Positions 1-11,256 of a DNA stretch of 64,000 nucleotides are shown piece by piece. The stretch is from assembly GCA_022577435.1 (NCBI GenBank), contig JAKOON010000016.1, positions 13,116,276-13,180,275 of the forward strand, given 5' to 3'. The translations under genes and the position numbers were made by a program. This DNA is from Embiotoca jacksoni. Lineage: Eukaryota; Chordata; Actinopteri; Embiotocidae. Below the pieces are notes generated by a model. That model searched no databases and was not told the DNA's origin. It saw nothing but the letters and a program-made list of their open reading frames with translations. Positions within the stretch are counted from its first letter, which is position 1. Every line of letters begins with the position of its first letter.

Positions 1-47
1 CCATGTAGTTCAACACTGCAGCATCATAGATGAAGGCATCCAGTTTG
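1..47 (-). CDS. grin2a: grin2a exon, S2 segment around KLDAFIYDAAVL (truncated by window start)
   Basis: The minus strand reads C-AAA-CTG-GAT-GCC and gives KLDAFIYDAAVLNYM, part of the S2 half of the glutamate-binding domain. The Asp in IYD corresponds to the conserved residue that holds the alpha-amino group of glutamate (Asp731 in mammalian GluN2A numbering). The acceptor AG is at 48-49, behind a pyrimidine-containing tract. The first base completes a Gly codon (GG|C) begun in the exon at 3765-3925, so the phase matches. The exon continues beyond position 1; its human counterpart is about 188 bases. NYM is the GluN2B/C/D-like form, where human GluN2A has NYK, a point against a naive A call that the other exons outweigh. 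Confidence 0.93.
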
Positions 48-410
48 CTGTGAAGGAAGAGAGAAGAGAACAGGGGGAAACAGATGGAGGGAGTGGATGA
101 AGACAAAATGTGAGGGGTTTCACATTTTTTAAAGAGAGTGAGTGAGAAGTGCACAGAAGGAGACAGAAAGCAGAAGAGGGGCTTATTTTTCAGAATGCGT
201 TGTTTGCAGATCAATTGTGAAGTGTTAAATCATCTCCAATAGGATTGCAATCCAAGCGTAACCAAACACACAGAGGACACAGTGGGGAGTGGCGGCGGTT
301 CAATACAGCACGCTTCACTGATGATAGGACCTTGGAGGCACATGGACAACCTAAACAAACTTCAGACAGACACAAACATTTACACTGTCTCGCTCTCTTC
401 CTGCTCCTGT

Positions 411-411
<1 letters not shown>

Positions 412-485
<74 letters not shown>
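412..485. repeat. (CA)n microsatellite
   Basis: About 37 uninterrupted CA units; UG repeats in the grin2a transcript. Confidence 0.97.
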
Positions 486-488
<3 letters not shown>

Positions 489-605
489 TCATAAATAACT
501 AGGTTGCAAAGTGGAACGTAAAAAGATCCCAGACTCAGACTGACATTTCCAATGTAACTGATGCCGTCACTAACCACTGCTCTCGCACTATCTCAGTGTC
601 CGTAT

Positions 606-609
<4 letters not shown>

Positions 610-695
<86 letters not shown>
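610..695. repeat. (CA)n microsatellite
   Basis: About 43 uninterrupted CA units, 125 bases from the preceding tract. Confidence 0.97.
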
Positions 696-698
<3 letters not shown>

Positions 699-1079
699 CC
701 CTGCTAATAGTGCAGTGACTGGCTGGCATTTACTGAATGTCAGATCCAGCCCTCTAACGGAGGCTCACAGACGATAGTTTAGCTGTGTAATTAGCTTAAC
801 CCAGCACCGGCTCCATCCACACGCAAGCTGTGTGTCCAATCATGTGGGGAACCAGGAGGGCGTGTCAGTGTGTGCGATCGGGCAGGTAAGGCAGTATGTG
901 AGCATGGACTTGCCTGCATGTTTGTAGACACCAACCAGATATACTGTAGCTCTGATGGCTTGGAGAAGGTTCCAGCCACCGCTGATCTGTCACACCTTTA
1001 TATCGGTCAATGAAACGTAGCGGCACAGATTTCTGTTCCATCTATATCTTTGAATGTCATCTGTAACATGGTGAAATTA

Positions 1080-1991
1080 TCACTTACTGCGACTCTGAAT
1101 CCGGTTGAAACTGAGTGATTTTATCTATAGACTATGCACTGCTGTGGCTCACTGACACGATGATATTTGCTCCTGTGTAAATGGAGCAAAAGTAAAAAAA
1201 ACAAAAAACAAAACATTTTGGTGTGGATGTAGAATAGGTATTGAAATTTGGTAATAAATCACAAGAAATTTTTTTACTGGACCAATTTGGTCGGTGTCAT
1301 AAAAGTACCATAGTTCGGTATCTGGTCCTAATCAATTTTATAAAACACATTTTAACGTACAGACAGGTATGGGGCCAAAAATGTGGATGAAATGAGTGAA
1401 ATGAGGTGTTCTAATGCAAGATTTACCTCAATGGAAAACAAGTGACTTCATCTTTGTTGGCGGGGCACTCAAACACATACTGCTGTTGCTCACTGACACA
1501 ATATTTAATTCTGTGAAAATAGTGCAAAAGTTATGCGTTTTGAAAAGAAAACCTGTTTATGTGGATGTAGCGTAGGTGATGCTAAATACTACCGAACCAA
1601 TTTGGTCGGCGCCATATAAGTATAAAATTTCGGTACCCAATACTAATTAATGTTTTAAAATCAATTTGAATGTTTGGAGATACCTCGAGTCCCCAGTAGA
1701 AATTTGCTTTAAAAGAGTGAAATAAGGCAGTCTAATGTAAGACTTCCCGAGATTTAAACCAAGTGATTTTATCTACCTGGTGGGTCAAGTAAAGTCCATG
1801 TATGAGAAACCTGCTCTGGCTCACTGACTGCTGAAATTGAATCCTGCATAGAAAAGCGTATGTGGGTTAGTGTGGATATAGCCTAGAATTTAATTTAGTA
1901 CCGAATGACAATGCATTTTCTGACATTATATAGGATCGAATCAATTAGGTCGGTGCTACAAAACTATAGAAGTTCGGCACCCAGCCCTACT
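1080..1991. repeat. Dispersed element in three tandem, diverged units
   Basis: Three units begin near 1140, 1481 and 1812 with variants of TGCTGTGGCTCACTGAC. Their distal parts, near 1281, 1599 and 1938, are variants of CCAATTTGGTCGGTGTCATA followed by TTCGGTACC-like sequence. Period is about 320-340 bases, and the third unit is shorter. Each unit is followed by AAGTGATTTTATCT-like sequence at its junction. A further, inverted copy lies at about 62870-63150, so this is a dispersed family and not a purely local duplication. I do not recognise its class; the GGTACC ends suggest a non-autonomous DNA transposon. Confidence 0.75.
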
Positions 1992-3417
1992 TTAGACTGA
2001 CAAGAACACTGTGTCATTAAAACTCAAAGGATAGTATTGGTATGGAAACAGGTGAGAGAGATGATGAACTACAAACCTGTCATGTTGAAGGATGATATGC
2101 AAAGACTCTTTGGGTTGAATCTCTGAAGTCTCTGGAAACTTACCGCAGATGTAAAAACTCCGCTGCTCCTCTTCCATCTACATTTGAGTGTCAAGATGTA
2201 GATGCTGTACAGTGAAATGTTGTTAACAGTATCCTACCTTAATTGTGCTTTTAAACATATTTGACTAGTAAATGGAGGATGTTGAAGCAAAGGTTAAGGT
2301 AACTTCATTGCCAGGCTACCCTGCAACAGATACGAAGGCAACACTTTAATGTCATCAAAGAATGAATGAACATTCGTTAATTTACATCATATTTCTTTCG
2401 TTATATAGAAGAAAAAAAATCGAATCTTAGCTGGTATTGTGCGTAATTTAGGCCCTGAAATGTAATCAAATCAATTTAGCTCCCCTGGGCATAGTTTTCG
2501 CTCCTTGTGGCTGTAACAGATTTTACGTGTAAAGCCTGTCAGCATTATGTGTGATCACAGCTAATCCAGCCATCGAGCCTCAAATAGCTGAACGCTGCAG
2601 TGTTGCTCATCTGCTAATACCACAGAATAGAAATATCAATGAGGGTATTAGAGGCTGTGCACACATATACATGAGCGTGTGTTTGTATTTCTACGCATTC
2701 AGCTGATGACCATGTAGTTTTACTTTACTTAAATACTTGTATGTATATGTTTGCTGCATGTTAATATCACAGGAATGTGCAGCTGGGAGTATTATGGATG
2801 CTGGAGAGGTTTAAGCTGTCTTTGCGTGTTTACATGCAGTTATGACTTATAGATGAGGGATAATGATCTTAAAGACATAACTGCATACAAATCATGGACC
2901 ATGAATTATATTCTCATATGTTACCTGTGTATTTTTTATATTATTTTTCCCTCTTTGATCTCCTGTGGGACAGTCTGTCCTTTGAGCAAGGAACTCTGAT
3001 TGGATCCCACTCCACTGCCATTAACCAATCAGAAATATCTTCTCACCAACCTTATGTCCTCTTCCATTTTTTTTCTCTCTCTCCTCCCATATCTGTATTC
3101 CCTGTCCCTTCTCTGTCTCTCTTCCTTTTCCCCTTACCCTTCCTTTTCCATTCCATTACCACTTTCCTTTTCCCGAGTCTCTCGACATATTCGTCCTGCC
3201 CCCCACCCTTCCTTCATTTACCCCAATCAGATATTTTGCCCTTGGCCTCCTACTCTGCCCCCCTTTCCCTCTTTCCCCCCATGTGATAGTGTTATGAGAG
3301 TCAACCCTCCTCGACTTCCTTCCTTTTCTTTCCACCATCTTTACCTTCACTTTTTTATCCACTCGACTGTCCTTGGTTAGCTTTGTGATAACCCCACCAC
3401 ACTACCCCACATCCCCC

Positions 3418-3419
<2 letters not shown>

Positions 3420-3496
<77 letters not shown>
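3420..3496. repeat. (CA)n microsatellite
   Basis: About 38 CA units, in the first 350 bases of the intron downstream of the exon at 3765-3925. Confidence 0.97.
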
Positions 3497-3498
<2 letters not shown>

Positions 3499-3592
3499 GA
3501 CACCATCAGTCCCACTATAGAGACCAGTACTATAAATAGCTCCTGCTGTTCTCAATGAGGAAACCCATTCATTGCCAGCCTCAGAGGACCTG

Positions 3593-3593
<1 letters not shown>

Positions 3594-3652
<59 letters not shown>
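3594..3652. repeat. (CA)n microsatellite next to a splice donor
   Basis: About 29 CA units on the plus strand, so (UG)29 in the transcript. It begins about 112 bases after the donor of the exon at 3765-3925. UG repeats are known binding sites for TDP-43 and CELF-type splicing proteins; any effect here is inference. Confidence 0.96.
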
Positions 3653-3654
<2 letters not shown>

Positions 3655-3764
3655 AAAGAACAATCACAGATGTACAATTACACACTGAGCTACAGGTGAA
3701 GCTTTAAACATGAATGATTGGTGTTACTCACAAACACCCAGACACATGCACAGTGTCTCTTTAC

Positions 3765-3925
3765 CCTGTTTTGAGGCTGACGAGTGCATCCACGACTCCA
3801 GTCTGATGGTACTTCACCATGTACTGGTGCATGGCCGGGTAGTTCTTCCTGATGTTCCTCTCCGTAGATCCGTTCGGGACGGTCCCGAAGCGGAATGGAG
3901 GCGAGTACGCGTATGGGTTCTGAAA
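3765..3925 (-). CDS. grin2a: grin2a exon, start of S2 (SPPFRFGTVPNGSTERNIR)
   Basis: This 161-base exon encodes FQNPYAYSPPFRFGTVPNGS followed by TERNIRKNYPAMHQYMVKY and ends DALVSLKTG(G). It forms the start of S2, the second half of the glutamate-binding clamshell. The NGSTERN motif carries the Ser-Thr pair (Ser689/Thr690 in mammalian numbering) that binds the gamma-carboxylate of glutamate. The acceptor is CCACAG before TTTCAG; the donor is GG|GTAAAG. It starts in phase 0 and ends in phase 2, like the 161-base mammalian exon as I recall it. HQYM and the KTG end agree with GluN2A. Confidence 0.97.
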
Positions 3926-4452
3926 CTGTGGCGGAACGACGGACAGGAAAGAGCAAAGGTTCAGTATCAACACAGAAAGAAGGAGCAAGAGACAACACAC
4001 ATTTCAAAATATGTGTGTGTGTCTTACTGTGCATGTGAGTGGTCGCCTGTTAAAAGGATATCAGTCACAAAGAAGAAATGGGCCTTCCTATGATTCACTT
4101 AGCTCTTTAATGGTTTCATTGAGGTTTTGTTCCCCATTTAAAAAAAATCTAGGCTTGATTTTCACGAGACCTTTGAAGAGGACATCTTTGTTACACAGTC
4201 TCCCTCTCTTACTTCTCTTCCCCGAACTGATTTTCTTTTCCTTTGTTAAATTCTGCCATCATTTATCACCCCTCTTCCCCTTTCCTCCTCTCAGGTATAA
4301 TCTAGTCAGTGTATCAGCGTACAGGTCAAGACGTTTGCAGCAGTGATCTTGTCGCTGTGGTAACAAGCCTTACTCAGCGCCAGAAACCCACAAATCCTAT
4401 CAATTACAAGTGTGTATTATGATATCTATTCTGAGCACATGGTGTGTGCGTG

Positions 4453-4455
<3 letters not shown>

Positions 4456-4490
<35 letters not shown>
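4456..4490. repeat. (GT)n microsatellite
   Basis: About 17 GT units on the plus strand. Confidence 0.95.
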
Positions 4491-4491
<1 letters not shown>

Positions 4492-4876
4492 CACGAAGGA
4501 GTGATTTCACTCCATATTATCGAAACAGTTCTACTGCGTTACATATTAAATATCTACGTCTGTTTTGCTTTGCTTTTACATCTTCATACAAACACAGCAC
4601 TGACTCAGCGTATCGACAGCACATTAATGATTGTACTAACATATCATTAGCACAGCTGTTCTGTTCTGTCTGTTGATCAGCCATGAAACTCATCTGTTTG
4701 TTTGTTTGTTTGCTTGCCAGAGTCTCCGCTGTTTACGTGAACTACTTACATCATAAATGTGTCTACATGAATATTTCTCCATGCTTATACATATTGGATC
4801 TGCCTGCGTACACGCGCATCTCGATTGTATAATCAGGTCAGGGTGAGGACGCGTTGACAAGTCAAACTCCACTGTG

Positions 4877-4878
<2 letters not shown>

Positions 4879-4919
<41 letters not shown>
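4879..4919. repeat. (GT)n microsatellite
   Basis: About 20 GT units on the plus strand. Confidence 0.95.
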
Positions 4920-5649
4920 ACGCATACGTTAGCGGTGATGTCACAGTGGCAGTGCGTGTGTCAGCGTGACAAGCACTAGCCCCTCAGGAAACGCACTCTC
5001 CTCACACAGTCCTTGCTATTGTTTCACTCTCTTCCCTCATCTTTCCCTCCTTTGTGCCTCTATTAAGGTTGAGCAGGAGCTTTAAGGTCAGAGGAGGGTA
5101 AGTGTGGCACACGGGGGTGTCGCTGTTTCGTATCTACGGGGCCGACTGGGCAAATGCAGATCGGGAGAGCGCTCTTCTGTTCTTGCTGGATAATTACCAG
5201 TGAAGGGCTTTTTAAGAAGCGCACCAGCTGCTGCTAATGAAAGCTCAATGTGGAGATGATGAGGGAATGAAAGAGAAGAGGCAGGAGAGGGTCGGTGCCC
5301 CAGCCAGGTGGAGATAAGGGTACTCACTGAGTGACCAACAGCAGGCCACTCTCACAAAATTGCAAAGTGCAGATTGAGATTCTGTTTCTTCTTCTGTGAC
5401 TTTTAGTGCTTTAGTTTTGTTTTTTTAAACATCTATAGGGGCCTTCAAATGTACTGTATAAATAATACAAAGAATATCCAGTGGCTACAGGTGAGCAGCC
5501 CTACTTAAGATAGTAAATGACACCAGAAAACATTTAGATGCCAAAAGGCCTCCTCATTGTTGGCACTACTTGATCTAAACACTGCTTTTGTTACAGTTAG
5601 TTACAAAATTCTTTAAAATAAACTGATAAATTACTTTGGACTGTCAGGT

Positions 5650-5882
5650 ACTGTTTTTAACAGCCACAAACTAAAAACACACCTCTTTCGACTTTACCTT
5701 GAATAGGAGAACTTTTGTAGCGCTTAAAATGGCACTTACTATTAGCACTTTGTAGTTTGGCTTTCTTAAATAAAATTGTATTTTCTTGATTCCTGTTGTT
5801 CTGGGTTTTGTACCCTCATGGTTGAAATGCACTTATTGTAAGTCGCTTTGGATAAAAGCGTCAGCTAAATGAAATGTAATTA
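5650..5882 (+). mobile_element. LINE 3' end fragment (L2/CR1/Rex1-like)
   Basis: The stretch begins in the last codons of a reverse-transcriptase ORF (CTAAAAACACACCTCTT, encoding the LKTHLF terminus usual in these elements). It ends with GTAAGTCGCTTTGGATAAAA plus GCGTCAGCTAAATGAAATGT, a 3' tail widespread in teleost LINEs and partner SINEs. A close second copy is at 23374-23664. It is 5'-truncated, as expected of target-primed reverse transcription. The clade name is from memory and not certain. Confidence 0.8.
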
Positions 5883-5994
5883 ATGGGGTTTCCTTCTTTC
5901 CTTCTGGCAGAACAATCTCTGTTGAAATTGATAACTTTTTTAAAACCTCCAAATTAATTTATTTTAGGGCCACTTATTTTTTTATACAAGATAA

Positions 5995-7335
5995 CCAGTG
6001 ACACCTCTTTCTATAGGTATGCGGATGACACAGTTTTATGTTGCAGCTTCGCCTGATGATACAGGTCCAATTTTCTTTGAAAATGTATTTTAGATATTAA
6101 CGCCTGGATGTCACAACATTTCCTCCAGCTCAACTACGATACAACTAAAATTCTAGTCATAAGTTCTAAAGCTCAGAGAAAGAAACTAGTGGAAAAATTA
6201 ACTTCCATAGGACACCCTCCAAACCACCAAGCAAGAAACCTTGGTGTGGTTGTGGCTGAACTTTAAAGCCCATGAGGGTTTTTTTCTCGAAATCGTTTTT
6301 TATCACCTGAAAAATAAAGCGTCTCAAGTCTACAGTGTGACTATTTCACTCTCAGTGACACTGAGAGACTGATGCAAGAGCAGGCTGGACTGCTGTAATA
6401 CTCTCCGATCTGATATTCCCCAAAAAGTTATAAATCAGCTACAGCTGATTCAGAACTATGCAGCCCGAGTGCTGACCAGAACCAGAAGTATAGAACATAT
6501 TACACCCGTCTTAAAGTCCTTACATCGGTTGCCTGTCAGTTTCTATATTGATTTTAAATGTATTTTTCTTTATTTTAAAGCACTTCACAGTCTTGCACCA
6601 GCATATACCTCTTAATGTTGACAGTGTATGAACCTGTACAACCTCTCAGGTCCTCTGGCACCAGTCTTTTAGTTGTACCAAAGTGGAGGACAAAACCTTT
6701 GGTGAGTCAGCTTTTAGCTGGTCGGAGCCACTGGAACAGTCGACCAAAAGATCTGAGAGCAGCTTGAAGTATTGGAACCTCTAAACGTAAACTTAACACA
6801 TACCTCTTCAGCCTGGCCTTAGATTACAATGGTTTGTATGCATTTTTCTTTTCACTTATTCCATTCACATTTCAAAATTGTATTCTATTTTTCTATTCAT
6901 TATTCTTACATATTTTATTCCTCTTATCTACTTTATCTATTATTTTATCCTCACTCTTATTTAACCCTATTTTATTATTTTTATTAATATCTTAGCCTTG
7001 AATCTTTTTATTGCATTTTAGTGTTTTCATTCTTATTCTTGTTTTGTCTTTATTTTATCTTGTTTTTTCATCTAGTTTTATTTCACTTTATTTTACTACT
7101 CTTGCTGTTATTTCAGCTTTTATATCTATTTTGTTATATTTGTATCACCTATTTTCTTGTGTGCATTGGCCTCAAACTGTTTTAACATTGTTTTTCTCTG
7201 TTCATGTTGTTTTCAAGAGTTTCCACTTGTCTGTCCTGTTATCGGGCTGTCAATCGTCTGTGAAGCACTTTGAACTGCACAAACCTGTATGAAAGGAGTA
7301 TATAAACAGCGTTTGATTGATTGATTGATTGATAT
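5995..7335 (+). mobile_element. Decayed LINE, C-terminal half of reverse transcriptase to 3' tail
   Basis: Broken plus-strand frames show YADDT (the reverse-transcriptase catalytic box, near 6018), QLNYDTTKILVISS, LDYCNTL, QNYAARVLTRTRSIEHITPV, LKSLHRLPV and SHWNSRPKDLRAA, the usual order in L2/Rex1-type non-LTR elements. Frameshifts and stops interrupt it throughout, and the 5' part (endonuclease, fingers) is missing. An AT-rich 3' part leads to TGTATGAAAGGAGTATATAA and a (TGAT)n tail at about 7312-7333, the expected simple-repeat end. It is non-functional. Confidence 0.85.
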
Positions 7336-8837
7336 GACAATAGTGGATATCAGAATGAAATATCACTTTCAAACCTTTGAGGGATCCATATTACTTACCT
7401 CACCTCATCTAGCCTCATCTCTAACTGTGCAGTCTACTCCTTTAGCCTCTCTCATTTTGCCTGTGGCTCTTTCCCAGGCCTCATTTGTTCTGTTCTCGCT
7501 ACCCACTCGATTTCCTTATTATGCAAGTTCAGTTGATTCTCTGTGTCTCACTATTTGTTCATGTTATGTGTGTATGCATCTGTGTGTGAGCTGGGCTCTG
7601 GAGACTCTAAATCTACATACCATGTATGTCTCTTGAAGCTGGGGTTCCAAAGATCCTTGTTTGTGTTTTTTTTTGCTTTTATTTGGTATTAAGCAGTACA
7701 GTCATAGTGTCAGATATAGTTTGACTTGTCAATTAGCTTCCCCTCGCCTATGAGTTGTTTAAATTGGATTTGTCTTTGTGTCTTCAACAATTTTGAAGCT
7801 GTTCTCTCAAACTGAAAACAGTTGAAGATATACTCTTTAAAAGCAATCCTTGGTCCAAGTCATATGACAACAATGCATTTTTCAGCATGTTTGAATGCCT
7901 TCAGATATAATGTGCCTGCTCTGAAGGGCTGCCACAGGAGCACTACAGGAGGTGCATCAATCACACCACTGCAGGTGTATTTACCACTTAAAACTTACCT
8001 ATAAAGTCACACAAGAAATAAAATCAGCCCCTCAAAAACCTCTATTTGTGTCACTGGACCTACAAAACCCATGAATTTTGTTTGTACATAAGACCTGTTT
8101 CAGGTCTCTTGTAAATGGATGTATTTGGGAAGTGCAAAAAACCTGGTTATTGCTGTTATTATGTCGTTACAGTAATCTAACTGCAATTCCAGTACAGCAC
8201 TTGTTAGCTGAAATTTTAATTCTTAAAGTCAATGGAAAACAAAAAAAACATGCTCTATTATCAAGTTGTTGAGAAACCAGAAAAGCATGAGAAAGCGGAG
8301 ACAAATAAGCCAGAGATGTGAAGACAAATCCCTGGTGGCTGTATGACCCAAAATACCACCGACCTGTTAACTGACTGCTCTCCACTTGTGGATGAGCCAG
8401 CGTGCCTGGAAGACAGGCTCAGCAGCCGAGTAAACATTCACTACACCCTCTTCAATTTTAAATGATTAAAAAACAGTCATTCCTGTAACCATTGGCTGAA
8501 ATGGATGAACAAATATAACTTTGGCAATTTTATATGGAAGCTATCAATTTCAGAACTTCAGTTGACAGGAAGATATGAAAGGTAAAAGCAATGTAACAAT
8601 AGTATTTTTCTCTAATTGTCCCATGCACTTTATTTATCATTTTAGGAGAACCACATTTTGTTTTATTGTACTTCTCCACAGGTAGCACATAAAGCTCTTT
8701 TGTATTTCTGCTGATGGGCCACACATTTTGTTTATTACCTATGTTGTTGTAACTGTCTGCTGAGCTTGATTCAGGACTTCTGAATTGCCACCCACGTCAA
8801 CGATTTTGTCAGCAATTGAAAGAAATTGGGTGTTGGT

Positions 8838-8900
8838 GTGTTTGTAGCTCAGCTTGTACAACTGGTCGCCCATTAATCGCAGGGTTGGTGATTCCCACAA
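8838..8900 (+). mobile_element. SINE-like tRNA-derived head fragment
   Basis: TAGCTCAGCTTGTACAACTG resembles a pol III A box, and GGTTGGTGATTCC, about 40 bases on, resembles a B box. The spacing and the intervening CGCCCATTAATCGCAGG are like the head of teleost tRNA-type SINEs. A related, longer unit is at 11812-12035. No cloverleaf can be folded convincingly, so it is not called a tRNA gene. Confidence 0.55.
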
Positions 8901-8924
8901 CACAGGTTATTTCAGGGCACTTAA

Positions 8925-9135
8925 TACAGTAAAATCCTAAGAACAGAACTTTACAACATTATACAGAGGAACCCAACAATTCAACAATTCCCACGTCAGC
9001 AGCTAGGCAGGAAAAAAACCCTCCCCATTAAGGGAGAAAAACCTTCAGCAGTGGAAAAGAAAAACGTCCTTTTAACAGGAAGGTTGGGGTGAGGGGAGAG
9101 CAGAGACAGAAAAGAACAGCATAGAGATCCAAGAC
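8925..9135 (+). mobile_element. Teleost dispersed repeat (AACCCAACAATTCCCAC family)
   Basis: The stretch contains GGAACCCAACAATTCAACAA, then AATTCCCACGTCAGCAG, then GGCAGGAAAAAAACC, TTTTAACAGGAAG and GGGGAGAGCAGAGACAGAA. This order is like a repeat frequent in fish noncoding DNA, here diverged. Class not determined. Confidence 0.5.
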
Positions 9136-9204
9136 ACAAACTGTTGACATATTTCAAAACTGTGAGTTGAGGCTGTTGTGCAACATACATGTTTGACCCG
9201 TCAT

Positions 9205-9453
9205 TAAGCCAGCAACACTGTGAATTGTTGGCCCATTCAAATGCCCAATAACCCTCCTATTGTCCTACGCTGTGTGTGAATGGTTGGAAAGTTAATCGTA
9301 CATTATATTGCGCGGTAGCCTCATCAGTCTCTGGTGAAACTAATTGAGAGCAAATGTGTTAACACAACGATTAACTTTCCAACCATTCACACACAGCGCA
9401 GGAAAATAGAAGGGCATTTGAAAGGGGTAGCAATTCACCGTGTTGCTGGCTTA
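9205..9453. repeat. Long inverted repeat (foldback element)
   Basis: The left arm (9205-9299) and right arm (9368-9453) are reverse complements over nearly their full length. They include about 32 perfect bases around GTGTGTGAATGGTTGGAAAG and end in TAAGCCAGCAACAC / GTGTTGCTGGCTTA. A spacer of about 68 bases separates them. The left arm has roughly ten extra bases (near 9246-9256). In RNA this would make a stem of about 85 base pairs. Confidence 0.9.
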
Positions 9454-11079
9454 AACATATGCAATATTCATGGGGCAGTACTCCTTGTCCTTTTGTTGGT
9501 CACAGTTGGCTCCATGTCCAGCCTCTCTCAGCATATCTGTCTGAACGGCCATTTACCCTTTTTGTCCGGTTCCTTTTTTCCCTGACCCTCCCTGTCTTTC
9601 CAGATCTTTTACTTTCTCCCCTCCTCATGCCATTCCTTTCCCTACCTCAGCCGTCAACCTGGCCCATATCTGTCCGCTTGTTGTCTTGTACCATCTTGTG
9701 TGTCTTGGCCTTTCGCTAGTCCTGAGTTGCCCTCCTGCCAGTTAATGTACCCTGTCTTCCATCCCTCCCTCCCTCTCTCCTTCTGTATGTTGTCAAAATG
9801 TTCTACATCAGACTCTCCTTGGTAGTATCACCCCATACATCTGTATCTCTGTCCTCAGGAACTCCCTACCCTTTTGTCTTGCTATTCTTTTCTATCTCTC
9901 GACATTTGGCTTGACCTTTTCCTTGTATGTTTCATTATCTTCCTCATACTGCATTTTTTTCTACTTTGCTCAACACCTGATGTTGTAATGTACGTATTTT
10001 AAGTTCATCTTTTTTTTTCTTAGCACTTTTAAAAAATCATATTGCAGCACGAGAACACTATTTCAATTTGATAGCTTCTCTATTAAATAGTAAATACATA
10101 ATGGATTTACACTTGTTACTACTGTTGCAGAAAATGCTTCTCTGTACTATTGGGTCTCCAAAATGGCGACTGAACAGGTACAACCCTGATTTTGTACCAG
10201 CGCAAAGCTGGGCTGAGTGCAGACTGAGGTGTATTTGCAGTTTGATACGACACAAGCGTATTTTTTCGACGTGTGTGTCCAGAGTATTGGAAGACGCTTT
10301 CATGCAGTGCAAAGCAGCCGGCACAGGGCTATTTTAATGGGGAAGAGATAGGACCTATCCAAAATCCAATAGACAGGTTTATTGGATGTCCAAGTTATTT
10401 AAACCCACCAAACAAATGATTAAAACAATATTTTTTTAAACGCAACCTTCAGATTCAGTTAATCATAAAAAATGTGGTCTGTTCAGTTGGATTTAAATCA
10501 GGCAGTTGTCGCAAATCATGATAAACTCGCTGATCTTAGAAGTATAACATATAAGGCAACTTGGGTTAGCTGCAAATCGATTGCAATTAAATTACACCTA
10601 AAGGAGAAACTATTTAACAGCCTTTTCACCAAATAATCTGGTTTATTAATCTAGCCACCCATGCAAGGTCACGGAGTATGATACTGCATTATTTATGCAC
10701 AAAACAATTCGGGCACTTTTCGTACGGCAGCTTTGGCATTTGATTAATGATTTCAAAATAATTTGGCACAGTCAGAACTCCTGATGCAGTTTATTTATTA
10801 CCTCAACATCAGTGATGTTTTGAGCACATTGCTCCTCATTATTGTTGGTAATAAATTAATTGCATCATGAGCTGTAAGTGTGTCATTTACTCATACTCAC
10901 TGATTTCACTGTATTGAATGAGTGTACTTTGTTCATTTTGACATTCAATTCACGATGATATGCCAAATAAAGTTTTGAGTTAAATTATACACATTATCAT
11001 GATAATGACAACGCATCACCTGATATGCCAACCTGGATGTCCCCCAAACCCTCTACGTACTAACTGCAACTGTGCCATT

Positions 11080-11256
11080 GTTTAGATGTATATATATGTA
11101 TACATGTTTTAAACGTGTAAATATCCTTTTATGTTTTATATGTCTATTTATGTCTGTTTTTGTGTTTGTAATTGAGAGAGCAAGTTACAACCGGAGTCAA
11201 ATTCCTTGTGTGTAAAAATACCTGGCCAATAAAGCTGACTCTGATTTATATTATTA
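11080..11256 (+). mobile_element. LINE 3' tail (CR1/Rex1-like)
   Basis: Contains GGAGTCAAATTCCTTGTGTG followed by ACCTGGCCAATAAAGCTGAC and TCTGATT, the 3' untranslated end typical of a common teleost non-LTR element. Only the tail is kept. Confidence 0.7.

Larger units (their letters stand above)
48..3764 (-). other. grin2a: intron between the IYD exon and the S2 entry exon
   Basis: A 3.7-kb intron with a GT donor (complement of 3763-3764) and an AG acceptor (complement of 48-49). It holds two long CA tracts near the acceptor side (412-485, 610-695), a threefold tandem dispersed repeat (about 1080-1991), a pyrimidine-rich stretch on the plus strand (about 3050-3360, so purine-rich in the transcript), and two more CA tracts close to the donor (3420-3496, 3594-3652). 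I recognise nothing else in 2000-3050. Confidence 0.85.

Noticed and set aside
211..979. Open frames made of alternating His-Thr or Cys-Val in both strands (also near 3420-3660, 13105-13530, 18460-18950, 20935-21390, 27102-27660, 31125-31436, 48281-49253, 60504-61059)
   Set aside because: They are translations of CA/GT microsatellites, with no flanking domain, splice context or codon signal.
1080..1991. CRISPR-like direct repeats
   Set aside because: Repeat units are long (over 300 bases), diverged and without unique spacers; in a vertebrate genome this is a tandemly repeated dispersed element.
3710..4093. 127-codon plus-strand open frame
   Set aside because: Antisense shadow of the S2 exon at 3765-3925 extended into intron.
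8838..8900. Possible tRNA gene
   Set aside because: A and B box-like elements are present but no acceptor stem or anticodon arm pairs convincingly; better explained as a SINE head.
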